Origin: an uncultured Pseudomonadota bacterium
Lineage (GTDB): Bacteria > Myxococcota_A > UBA9042 > CAIXZC01
Direction of reading: 5' to 3'
Assembly: GCA_937876385.1 (NCBI GenBank)
Contig: CALFHQ010000306.1
Span: 1 to 14,926, forward strand
Length of the DNA stretch: 14,926 nt
Within the stretch, counting starts at the first letter, position 1; each line of letters opens with the position of its first letter. The notes below the pieces were generated by a model. It did no database searches, was not told the origin of the DNA, and saw only the letters and a list, made by a program, of their open reading frames with translations. Both the position numbers and the translations under genes were made by a program. Of the stretch, positions 1 through 6,739 are shown one piece after another.

Positions 1-1002
1 CGGGGTTCCATCCTCGCACAACCCCGGAATCTCGCCTCGCTGGAGGTCAGGGTTGGCGTTGATTGTCTTCTCCAACGCATTTTGTTCGCAGGGGATGTGC
101 GCACAGAGACCGGCAAAGAGACAGGCACCGTCGACGCACGGGCCGTCGATGCAATGCCCATCATCGTCACATGTGTCGATCACTCGCTCCTGTCCGAGGG
201 GACATCCGTCAAGCGCCGGGCGCACACAGATTTGGTCGCCACATCGCCCGTCCTCACACCCACCGTTTCCACATTCGGAGCCGCCGGTGCAACCGACGGA
301 TTGGCACTGTTCCCCCTCGTAGCATCCCGGGATACCCTCACAGAGCCGTCGACACTGACCATAAATGCAGCCGTATCCGTCTGCGCACATGATGTCTGAG
401 GAACACGGAATGACCTCTCCGCGGTCTCGAAAGAGGCTCCAATAGAGGATTTCCTCACAATAACCGTCCTTGCACTGCTCGCCAGGACTGCACTCCTGCG
501 AATCATAACATCGGTGCTTGCGCCCGTACTGTTCCTTGAGGCGATCCTTCGTCTGCCTGCGAGAACGCTGATCTTCCCCCTGCCGCAACTCGTTCCGCAG
601 CAGCTTTGAGTCCAACCCATCGAAGTAGGCCTCGAAGGTGACCCCATTTTGCCCGAAAATCTGTCCCCCCATTCGGTAGGTGGCCTGGAATCGGGAACGC
701 AACTTCGGGAAGACGGCACCGACCCCCTTCAAAGCCTCTATCTTGTCGACTCCTTCGTTGTTGAAGCCTACCCGCTCAATGCTCTGTTTGGTTCCGCCGA
801 AGTTCACAGCCGCCGGCTCTACCTCGATGAGGTCCACGGGATAGATCCGATTGAGAACCTCATCTCGAATTCCCATGGTGAGAGCCAGAAAGAAGGAAAA
901 CACGGAGACGCCGACAGTGATTCCAAAGGTTGAGAAGAGGAAGTTCTTTCGGTTTCTACGAACGTTTTGAGAGACGATGGCGAAGAGCTTTGCGGGTGTC
1001 AT
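1..1002 (-). CDS. FtsX/MacB-type ABC permease with Cys-rich periplasmic insertion (partial, C-terminus outside window)
   Basis: The frame is open from an ATG at 1002 to the left edge, giving 334 codons without a stop. The stop and the C-terminal membrane segments lie outside the window. Residues 1-20 are basic (NVRRNRKN) and are followed by a hydrophobic segment at about 20-44, then a MacB-like periplasmic region. This is the usual N-terminal layout of FtsX/MacB permeases, which use ATP hydrolysis in the cytoplasm to do work in the periplasm or on outer-membrane cargo. The ATG overlaps the stop of the upstream ABC ATPase in an ATGA, so the two are almost certainly partners. The odd part is residues 165-329: 24 cysteines with spacings such as CKDGYC, CEDGRC and CVDGAC, resembling small disulfide-stabilised repeats. 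I know of no standard MacB, LolC or FtsX with such an insert. The permease family call is good; substrate and insert function are unknown. Confidence 0.82.
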   Translation of the reverse strand, partial: MTPAKLFAIVSQNVRRNRKNFLFSTFGITVGVSVFSFFLALTMGIRDEVLNRIYPVDLIEVEPAAVNFGGTKQSIERVGFNNEGVDKIEALKGVGAVFPKLRSRFQATYRMGGQIFGQNGVTFEAYFDGLDSKLLRNELRQGEDQRSRRQTKDRLKEQYGRKHRCYDSQECSPGEQCKDGYCEEILYWSLFRDRGEVIPCSSDIMCADGYGCIYGQCRRLCEGIPGCYEGEQCQSVGCTGGSECGNGGCEDGRCGDQICVRPALDGCPLGQERVIDTCDDDGHCIDGPCVDGACLFAGLCAHIPCEQNALEKTINANPDLQRGEIPGLCEDGTP

Positions 1003-1679
1003 TGCCCCCCTCCATCACCGGCAACCAAACCATCCACAATGCGAATGATCCGGTCCGCCCGTGCTGCCAATTCTTCGTCATGGGTCACCAAGATGACCGA
1101 CATGTTGTCTTCGCGCTTCAACTCCAAAAAGAGGTCCATGATGTGTTGGCTTGACTTGGTATCCAGGTTTCCGGTGGGTTCATCGGCCAACAAGATCGCA
1201 GGCTTCTGGAAGATGGCCCGAGCAATCGCCACGCGCTGGCGCTCCCCCCCTGAGAGGCGGTTGGGGTATGAGTCGGCCTTGTGGATGATCCCCACCCGCT
1301 CCATGGCCTTCTGAGCCAGCGCCCGGGCGTCTCCAGCGCGGCTTCCTTTTCGAAAGAAGTCGGGGAACGCTACATTCTCTCGGCAAGTGAGGTGGGGCAT
1401 CAAATTGAACGATTGGAAGACAAACGAGATGGTGTGATTGCGAAATGCAGACATCTCCTTGTCGGACAGAGTCCGCAGCGATTTTCCCAATACAACGGCC
1501 TCTCCCTCGTAGTCCCGGTCGAGCCCTCCAATGATATTGAGGAGAGTGGTCTTCCCAGAGCCACTTCGGCCCAAAATGGCGACGAATTCTGCCGCTTCGA
1601 TGCTCACAGAAAGCCCCTTCAGCACAGCACCGCTGGTGGCTGCGTCATAGGCTTTGCGTATGTTCTCCAGTCGAATCAT
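999..1679 (-). CDS. ABC transporter ATP-binding protein, MacB/LolD/FtsE type
   Basis: This 226-residue protein has the complete ATPase set: Walker A GRSGSGKT (37-44), Q-loop glutamine at 89 in FVFQSFNLMPHLT, signature LSGGERQ (142-148), Walker B AILLADEP (161-168) with a following D-loop NLD, and the H-loop histidine at 200 in VTHDEE. Length and the FNLMP and DEPTGNLD wording are those of the MacB/LolD/FtsE group, whose members drive FtsX-like permeases in lipoprotein release, export or cell-wall control. It would sit on the cytoplasmic face bound to the permease encoded immediately downstream. Its ATG overlaps the stop of the upstream lipoprotein gene (ATGA), and its own stop overlaps the start of the permease, so the three are probably translated in a coupled way. 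No residue needed for catalysis is missing. Which subfamily (Lol, Mac or Fts) cannot be settled from sequence alone. Confidence 0.95.
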   Translation of the reverse strand: MIRLENIRKAYDAATSGAVLKGLSVSIEAAEFVAILGRSGSGKTTLLNIIGGLDRDYEGEAVVLGKSLRTLSDKEMSAFRNHTISFVFQSFNLMPHLTCRENVAFPDFFRKGSRAGDARALAQKAMERVGIIHKADSYPNRLSGGERQRVAIARAIFQKPAILLADEPTGNLDTKSSQHIMDLFLELKREDNMSVILVTHDEELAARADRIIRIVDGLVAGDGGGQ

Positions 1680-3211
1680 CGAAGCACAATCTCACAGGTG
1701 ATGCGGGTGTTCCCTTCTACTCCCCCAAAGGTCATCCTGACCTCCAGAATGGAAGAAAGAATCTGCAAAAAATATGGAGGAAACCCTTTGTTCATGAGGT
1801 CTTGCACCAATCGCTTGGTCTTTAGAGTCAACGTAAGCGCATCGGTATCCTGGTGCACGAAAAGCGCTTCAGACAAAGAGCGTACCTTTCGGGACAGTAC
1901 GTTGACCATGCGAGCCCCTTCGCCCAGCCCCGTTACCAGATAGATGCGACCGTCCCATTGGACCACGGAGAAACAGTTCTCCGGGTACTGGGCCAGGCAG
2001 AACTGGGTGCAGTCCACCTGGTCTCGGGAGCAATCGGTGGACTTGAGACCTGCAGTGAGCTTGCCCAACACCTCTTCTCCCCGCCAAATCTCCCAGGCAG
2101 TGGGATCTCGAAATTTCAGGCCGAGCCACAGATGCACCACAAACAGAGGATCAAGGGCATTCTTGGGACGCAGCAAACGATCAAAAGGCAAGGTCTGGCT
2201 GAAGCCGAGGAATCCCACCGAAACGTCTGGGGCCAAAGAACTCAGTGGAATGGCCGCTGACTCAAATACCCGCTGGGATGGCTCCAATTGGGCCCACCCA
2301 AGATTGACCAGCGCCCGCATGGTTTCGGTCAGGGCTCCCCAAAGGCTCTCTCCTTCCAATGCCCAATGGGCCAGGAAGATGGTATCCTCCGGCGCCCCCT
2401 CTTCGGGCCTCAAAGCAGGCACTCCGCCCCCCCCCGCGACACAGCCGTGGGCCGTCGCTTCAATGCGATAGCGATCCCCCATGTCCACGGTTCCAGCAAA
2501 AGATTCGCAAGAAGACACATAGCCAGAGACAGCATGCGCCAGCCCCGAAAGTGGGCCCATGGCCTGGAGCCAGGAGTCAGGGAAATCAAAGCGGTGCCCG
2601 GCAGAACCTGCCACCGAGAAGACAATCTTCCCCTCTTCCACTTCCCATGCTCCGGTGGGTTCGGGCTCGCACAGGAGAGTCGCCAGAACCTGCATGGCCG
2701 GCTCGTCATATCCGACCACGACGACCATCAGATTTCCAGTAAGAGCGGCGGCCACTGAGCTTCCAAAGCTCCACATCTTCCCTTGCTCAAAGGCCAGGGG
2801 GAGCACTGGCGCTCCACTATCTGCCTCCACAGAATCCAGGAACTTGATGGAGGAGGACGGGTCGGCAACGCCCAGCACCACAGCCAGAGAGGAGCGGTAT
2901 CGAAAAAGTGCCGGGCGAAAGTCCGGGTCCAGGCCCGCTTCTTCAAAAAAGGTCTCGGAGGTGATATCCACCCCAGTGGTTCCCTCGACATAGTCGAGCA
3001 CCCCTTCCATTCCGTCCATGTTGACGACCAGGGTAAGAAACTCCGTTCGAACTCTCAACAAGTCGGGAAAGACCAGCCAGAAAGAGGCGGAGGAGACTGG
3101 GAAGCGTTCCCAGGCTGCATAGTACTCCTTGCCGGGAACGGAGGGGCGACAGGCGCCGACAACGACCCAGATAGCGACCAACAACAGCCATGGTTTCCTG
3201 CGCAAAAACAT
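1676..3211 (-). CDS. Predicted lipoprotein of unknown function, first gene of the ABC operon
   Basis: I chose the ATG at 3211 because it directly starts a classical lipoprotein signal: basic MFLRRK, a hydrophobic stretch, and a lipobox VVGAC with Cys21. A TTG start at 3247 would add 12 residues of no signal character. The mature protein of about 490 residues has no enzyme motif that I recognise. It contains repeated segments that alternate hydrophobic beta-strand-like runs (LTGNLMVVVVGYDE, SSLAVVLGVAD) with short polar helices, loosely reminiscent of DUF3352-type exported proteins, but that is only an impression. Cysteines are scattered, with a cluster DCSRDQVDCTQFC in the second half that could form disulfides. 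The gene ends in an ATGA overlap with the ABC ATPase, so it probably supplies a periplasmic or outer-membrane component, for instance the partner or substrate binder of the Cys-rich permease. No clear Shine-Dalgarno precedes the ATG. Confidence 0.78.
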   Translation of the reverse strand: MFLRRKPWLLLVAIWVVVGACRPSVPGKEYYAAWERFPVSSASFWLVFPDLLRVRTEFLTLVVNMDGMEGVLDYVEGTTGVDITSETFFEEAGLDPDFRPALFRYRSSLAVVLGVADPSSSIKFLDSVEADSGAPVLPLAFEQGKMWSFGSSVAAALTGNLMVVVVGYDEPAMQVLATLLCEPEPTGAWEVEEGKIVFSVAGSAGHRFDFPDSWLQAMGPLSGLAHAVSGYVSSCESFAGTVDMGDRYRIEATAHGCVAGGGGVPALRPEEGAPEDTIFLAHWALEGESLWGALTETMRALVNLGWAQLEPSQRVFESAAIPLSSLAPDVSVGFLGFSQTLPFDRLLRPKNALDPLFVVHLWLGLKFRDPTAWEIWRGEEVLGKLTAGLKSTDCSRDQVDCTQFCLAQYPENCFSVVQWDGRIYLVTGLGEGARMVNVLSRKVRSLSEALFVHQDTDALTLTLKTKRLVQDLMNKGFPPYFLQILSSILEVRMTFGGVEGNTRITCEIVLR

Positions 3212-3346
3212 GCGTACAAGGCTATTGGGCACGACCCAACATGTCAATGGAGAAGGTCACCAGAGTTACGAGTCTTTTCTTTTGCGGGGGAACGTGGCAG
3301 GATTCGTCTGCCCGAAATCAAGGGCTGCACGACGAGGAGAAAGCGG
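3212..3346. other. Divergent intergenic region
   Basis: This 135-base spacer separates the minus-strand lipoprotein gene from the plus-strand CPBP gene and must hold both promoters. Besides the minus-strand TTGACA I see an AGGAGA ribosome-binding site at 3335-3340 in front of the plus-strand start, and a C/T-rich run on the plus strand at about 3272-3283. I see no convincing plus-strand promoter hexamers and no small gene. Confidence 0.5.
3219..3247 (-). promoter_or_regulatory. Candidate sigma70 promoter for the lipoprotein-ABC operon
   Basis: On the minus strand a perfect -35 TTGACA (3247-3242) is followed by a 17-base spacer and TAGCCT (3224-3219), a weak -10 with 3 of 6 matches. Transcription would begin within a base or two of the ATG at 3211, giving a leaderless or nearly leaderless message, which would fit the absence of a ribosome-binding site. 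The -10 is poor, so this is tentative. Confidence 0.25.
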
Positions 3347-4207
3347 ATGTCTCGAAAGAAACAACGTGACAAGGCCCCGCAACAAGGTGCGGTGATGCGG
3401 CTCATCGACCGGGCGCTTTTGTCCCACCTGCGTGCCATAGACGAGGAGTATATCGACCCGAAGAGAACCTCTGACGGGAAGATCCTCTTTAGTGTCTATG
3501 CCAGTTGTCTCCTGCTGTTTGCGCTGAACTATGTGGTTCTGGACCTGGAGTTTCAGCGCAAGGTGGCGGGGTGGCTGGTGCGGAGACTTGGTTTGTGGAA
3601 TTCCGACGGTCACGGGATCACTCGAAACGAGATGCGGCTCACGATGCGCATCGCCTGGACCTTGGGATGCTTCACCTTGTACCTCATCATCCCCACCTTC
3701 CTGCATGTTTTCATCCTGAAGCGCCCCCTCAAAGACATGGGATTGGGGCTTCGAGGATTTGTCAAACACTCCTGGATATATGCTCTCCTCTTCCTCCCGG
3801 TATTCATCTCCGTATTCGTAGTCTCCCACGACGAAGCCTTCCAGAGTACCTACCCGTTCTACCGAAATCCGGAATCCTGGAAGCACCTGCTGGCGTGGGA
3901 GGCGTTCTACGGTCTGCAATTCCTCTCCCTCGAGTACTTCTTTCGAGGCTTCATGCTCAACGAGCTGAAATACCGCCTCGGATGGCGGGCTGTGCTCTTC
4001 ATGATCGTCCCCTACTGCATGATTCACTTCTCCAAGCCCTCCCTGGAGGCAGCCGGCTCCATTATCGCTGGAACGGTCTTGGGATTCCTCGCCCTTCGAA
4101 CGAAGAACATCTGGGGAGGAGTCAGCATCCATGTCGCAGTGGCCTGGTCCATGGACATCACGTCGTTGTGGCAGCGAGGGTGGTTCGATCGAATCTCGGG
4201 GAATTGA
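3347..4207 (+). CDS. CPBP-family (Rce1/Abi-like) integral membrane protein with divergent catalytic motifs
   Basis: The ATG at 3347 follows AGGAGA with good spacing and gives 286 residues. The open frame extends further upstream but without a signal or ribosome-binding site. Several hydrophobic segments (about 46-66, 103-124, 143-160, 213-225, 236-250, 257-270) make this a polytopic inner-membrane protein. Three CPBP landmarks are in order: LEYFFRG (195-201) for EExxxRG, YCMIH (223-227) for FxxxH, and HVAVA (262-266) for HxxxN. The family contains CAAX-type prenyl proteases and bacterial glutamic intramembrane proteases. Here the first Glu of motif 1 is Leu195 and the Asn of motif 4 is Ala266, so the active site is incomplete by the Rce1 template although E196, R200, H227 and H262 remain. 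The substrate is unknown. The gene is a single-cistron unit converging on the ComEA-like gene with only 5 bases between stops. Confidence 0.8.
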   Translation: MSRKKQRDKAPQQGAVMRLIDRALLSHLRAIDEEYIDPKRTSDGKILFSVYASCLLLFALNYVVLDLEFQRKVAGWLVRRLGLWNSDGHGITRNEMRLTMRIAWTLGCFTLYLIIPTFLHVFILKRPLKDMGLGLRGFVKHSWIYALLFLPVFISVFVVSHDEAFQSTYPFYRNPESWKHLLAWEAFYGLQFLSLEYFFRGFMLNELKYRLGWRAVLFMIVPYCMIHFSKPSLEAAGSIIAGTVLGFLALRTKNIWGGVSIHVAVAWSMDITSLWQRGWFDRISGN

Positions 4208-4212
4208 GCGGG

Positions 4213-4899
4213 TTACTTCACAAACAACCAGTTTCGGGCCTTCTGAAGGGTCTTGCTCTCCACCGGCACCTTCTTGAGGTCTTCAACACGCTTGAAGGGT
4301 CCATTTTTGGCTCGGTAGGTAACGATGGTGTCTCCGTTGTCAAATCCCATGGCCTCGAACTGGAATGCTCGCGCCGAGTTGATGTCGAGTTTTGTCTCAA
4401 CCATGGGTTCGAGTCGTGCCACGGTCTTCTTTCCGATTCCTTTGATCTCAGTGAGTCCCATGGCAGAGCTGAACCATCCGTTCTTCTCTCGATGCTGAAT
4501 GATTCTCACCGCTTTGCGCTTGCCGATCCCGGGAAGCTGGCTAAGCCGCTTGGCGTCTGCCGTGTTGATGTTGATCTTGGCCACACCGTCGGCTGGCGCT
4601 GCTTCTGCGCAAGGAAGGGGCCCTTCTTCTGGAACGTAGAAAGAGCAAACCAAACGCTCCAAGGTCTTCTTGCCCACCCTGGGCACGGCGAGGAGCTGGG
4701 CCATGTTCTTGAAAGCACCCTTCTCTCCCCGGTAGGCGAGAATTCGGTGGGCCGTCTTCTTGCCGATCCCTTTCACCCCGAGCAGGTCCGACTGGGTCGC
4801 TTCGTTGATGTTCTTCCGATCTTTGGGTTCCTCCGCAAAAGAGACAGAAGAAAACAGCACAAGAGAGGCCAGAAGCGACAGAAACAGCTTAGCACGCAT
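4213..4899 (-). CDS. Exported ComEA-like protein with three helix-hairpin-helix units
   Basis: The ATG at 4899 is preceded by GGAGG at proper spacing and starts a signal peptide (MRAKLFLSLLASLVLF, likely cut after SFA at 22). The longer frame to 4959 would bury that signal. The 206-residue mature protein is three successive ComEA-type units: residues 30-83 (hairpins GVKGIGKKTA and AVPRVGKKTL), 109-163 (QLPGIGKRKA and EIKGIGKKTV) and 171-221. The first two start with the NIN-A/T signature and keep the GIGK phosphate-backbone-binding turns. The third starts with DIN but its turns have decayed (AMGFDNGDTI, KVPVESKTL), so it may be structural. ComEA family members bind double-stranded DNA outside the cytoplasmic membrane. 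A Cys pair (85, 97) in the linker could form a disulfide. The start overlaps the end of the upstream MBL gene by 11 bases, implying coupled translation and a shared task. Confidence 0.88.
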   Translation of the reverse strand: MRAKLFLSLLASLVLFSSVSFAEEPKDRKNINEATQSDLLGVKGIGKKTAHRILAYRGEKGAFKNMAQLLAVPRVGKKTLERLVCSFYVPEEGPLPCAEAAPADGVAKININTADAKRLSQLPGIGKRKAVRIIQHREKNGWFSSAMGLTEIKGIGKKTVARLEPMVETKLDINSARAFQFEAMGFDNGDTIVTYRAKNGPFKRVEDLKKVPVESKTLQKARNWLFVK

Positions 4900-5878
4900 A
4901 TTGAAGTCCTCCGTAAATTGCACCGGGAATCGAGACAAGACGTAACCGTTCTCCCTCATTCAAGCTCACCGGGGTCCAACTCTTTCCCTTAACCTTGATG
5001 AATACCTTCTTCCCGTCCGTGAGCACCATCACAGTCCCGTTCTCGTCGGTGCGCATAATGGTGACATTCCGTTGTTGCAGGTGCTCGATGGTCTTCGCAT
5101 CGGGGTGGCCGAACTTATTGGCTACTCCGCACGAGATCACGGCGAAGAGGGGAAGGACGTTGTCGAGGAACAGCTCCGAACTGGACGTCTCACTTCCATG
5201 ATGACCGACCTTGAGGAACTCGCTTCGGATCTCCAGTTTGCTCTTCAAGATGGCCTGTTCCGCCCGGCGTTCCGCATCCCCCATGAAGAGAAAATCGATA
5301 TCGCCCAAGGAGAACCGCAGTACAACGGAGTAGTCGTTCACGTCCACCAGTTCCGGATTCCAATCCTCTGGCGGACTCAGCACAGAGAGGGCGACGCCGC
5401 CTCCCAGCTTCATCTTGTCCCCTTGTTTGAGCTTCACCATTCTGATCTTCTTCTTCTTCAGCTTTATCAGGGTCTTCTCGTTGTATTTCGATGTGTGGAC
5501 ATGGCCGCTGAAGTAAACGGCGTCCACGGGGAAGGCGTCAACCATGTAGGGGAGGCTCCCGAAATGGTCCATGTGACTGTGGCTGATGAAGATCCCATCC
5601 AGCTTCTCGACCCCCAGCGCTTTCAAGTAGGGGATGGTCTTCTTTCGAGCTCCTCTGGGGCCGCAATCCACCATATAGGTCTTATGATCCGGGGTGCGAA
5701 TGATGGCAGAATCCCCTTGTCCAACGTCCAGGAAATGCACTTCCAATCGGTCCTGAGCCAGGTCCGCCTGACTGGGAACCACCAGATGTTGCCTGGCTTT
5801 CTCCGGGGGCTCGGCCCAAAGGCTCGAGGACATCCCCAGAACAACCAGGAGCACACCAAACTTCCAGAATCTCGTCAT
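4889..5878 (-). CDS. Exported ComEC-like metallo-beta-lactamase-fold hydrolase (stand-alone)
   Basis: The ATG at 5878 follows a strong GAGGAGG. Residues 1-22 look like a signal peptide ending WA-EPP. The 329-residue protein then matches the MBL domain found at the C-terminus of ComEC/Rec2: FLDVGQGDSAII (49-60), HSHMDH zinc site (100-105), GDAE (200-203), HHGS (226-229) and FGHP (256-259). These supply the usual two-metal ligands. In ComEC this domain is thought to degrade the non-transported DNA strand at the periplasmic face. Here the channel domain and OB domain are absent, so this should be a soluble or surface secreted hydrolase, probably a nuclease or phosphodiesterase. The next gene encodes a secreted multi-HhH DNA-binding protein and overlaps this one by 11 bases. 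Family call certain; substrate inferred. Other secreted MBL hydrolases, for example those acting on phosphate esters, remain possible. Confidence 0.9.
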   Translation of the reverse strand: MTRFWKFGVLLVVLGMSSSLWAEPPEKARQHLVVPSQADLAQDRLEVHFLDVGQGDSAIIRTPDHKTYMVDCGPRGARKKTIPYLKALGVEKLDGIFISHSHMDHFGSLPYMVDAFPVDAVYFSGHVHTSKYNEKTLIKLKKKKIRMVKLKQGDKMKLGGGVALSVLSPPEDWNPELVDVNDYSVVLRFSLGDIDFLFMGDAERRAEQAILKSKLEIRSEFLKVGHHGSETSSSELFLDNVLPLFAVISCGVANKFGHPDAKTIEHLQQRNVTIMRTDENGTVMVLTDGKKVFIKVKGKSWTPVSLNEGERLRLVSIPGAIYGGLQYAC

Positions 5879-5902
5879 GACTTGAACCTCCTCAAAAATC
5901 GC

Positions 5903-6739
5903 TCACCATTCCTGGAGCACTGTTTCCAATCGTTTCTTGTGATCTTCCGAGACCGCCACGAACTCCACTCCAATCCCTGCCTCTACGCCGGGCCGGCTTC
6001 CACGAACCCAGACCACCACACCGTCAGCTCGAACCGCTTCCCCTCTGGGAACTTCGCAGACGACATGAACCATCCGCCCCAACTCCACAGGATAATCCGT
6101 CGTAAAGAAGAGGCCACCAGCGCTCACATTTTCGGTCTCCCCCCGCAAACTGACGTCGGAGCCTGTCAATCGGACCTCGGCCGACAACGCCCCTCTGGGA
6201 AACCTCCGTCGGTCCCGTCCCGAGGGTTCAGCGTCTTCATTCAACAGCCCCGGAGCCAGTCCTCCCGGTTCAAAGGAGACGGTCTCTTCTTTGTCTTCTG
6301 CCGGGACATCCACCTCGTGTCTTCGAGCAGTCACCCGAGTCATGGTCTCGGTCAACAAGCGCTGACGATGTTGGAGAATCTCCAACGCCTGGCCACAAAG
6401 GGCTGTGAGGGAATCGAATTCTTGCGATGTATGCTTGAGACGACGTTCCAAGGCTGAAGACAGGCTCTCCAGGTTCGTCTCCACGGCGCCGGCAACATCT
6501 CGTACCGGAGTGCCCAAGGCGCCCAGTTCTCCCTCCAACTCAGCCAGGAGCGATTGCAGTTCCATCTGCCCCAACTCTCGCCGGACAACCTCTTCCTGGG
6601 ACTCCACCTGGGGCCTTAGTTCCCGTGCCTCGTGAAGCTCGGTTCTTGCTATCTCCAGCGCATCCAAGGCGCCGGCCAACTGCACCTGCCATGCTTCTAC
6701 CTGCTCTCGAACATTCTTCCAGGAGGAATCTGTCGGCAT
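5903..6739 (-). CDS. Coiled-coil protein with C-terminal PilZ domain
   Basis: The start ATG at 6739 abuts the TAA of the upstream TPR gene; AGAGG in the end of that gene serves as ribosome-binding site. Residues 1-140 are Glu/Leu/Gln/Arg-rich with heptad-like spacing, so a long coiled coil. Residues 141-175 are an acidic linker. From 176 to the end is a PilZ domain of the type common in Myxococcus: RxxxR in RRRFPR (177-182), NVSAGG (204-209) in place of the usual D/NxSxxG, a strand VRADGVVVWVR, and a terminal GIGVEF plus helix. The key cyclic-di-GMP-binding Arg pair and the NxSxxG motif are intact, so the protein probably senses cyclic-di-GMP and relays it through the coiled coil. No signal peptide or membrane segment, hence cytoplasmic. 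It sits between a TPR scaffold and two exported proteins. Target process unknown. Confidence 0.88.
   Translation of the reverse strand: MPTDSSWKNVREQVEAWQVQLAGALDALEIARTELHEARELRPQVESQEEVVRRELGQMELQSLLAELEGELGALGTPVRDVAGAVETNLESLSSALERRLKHTSQEFDSLTALCGQALEILQHRQRLLTETMTRVTARRHEVDVPAEDKEETVSFEPGGLAPGLLNEDAEPSGRDRRRFPRGALSAEVRLTGSDVSLRGETENVSAGGLFFTTDYPVELGRMVHVVCEVPRGEAVRADGVVVWVRGSRPGVEAGIGVEFVAVSEDHKKRLETVLQEW

Noticed and set aside
180..719. Minus-strand frame of 179 residues over the permease
   Set aside because: It is in a different frame from the open permease frame that runs from 1002 to the edge and has a Ser/Arg-rich shadow composition.
3212..3247. TTG start at 3247 for the lipoprotein gene
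   Set aside because: It adds residues with no signal character in front of a complete lipoprotein signal starting at the ATG at 3211, and the TTG falls inside a candidate -35 box.
3266..4132. 288-residue frame antisense to the CPBP gene
   Set aside because: Highly charged, with no family likeness, while the plus strand has membrane segments and conserved motifs.
4195..4220. Possible terminator between the convergent CPBP and ComEA-like genes
   Set aside because: Only 5 bases separate the stops and I found no inverted repeat or T tract there.
5072..6457. 461-residue plus-strand frame across the MBL and PilZ genes
   Set aside because: It spans two well-supported minus-strand genes and their junction and shows His/Pro/Gln-rich shadow composition.
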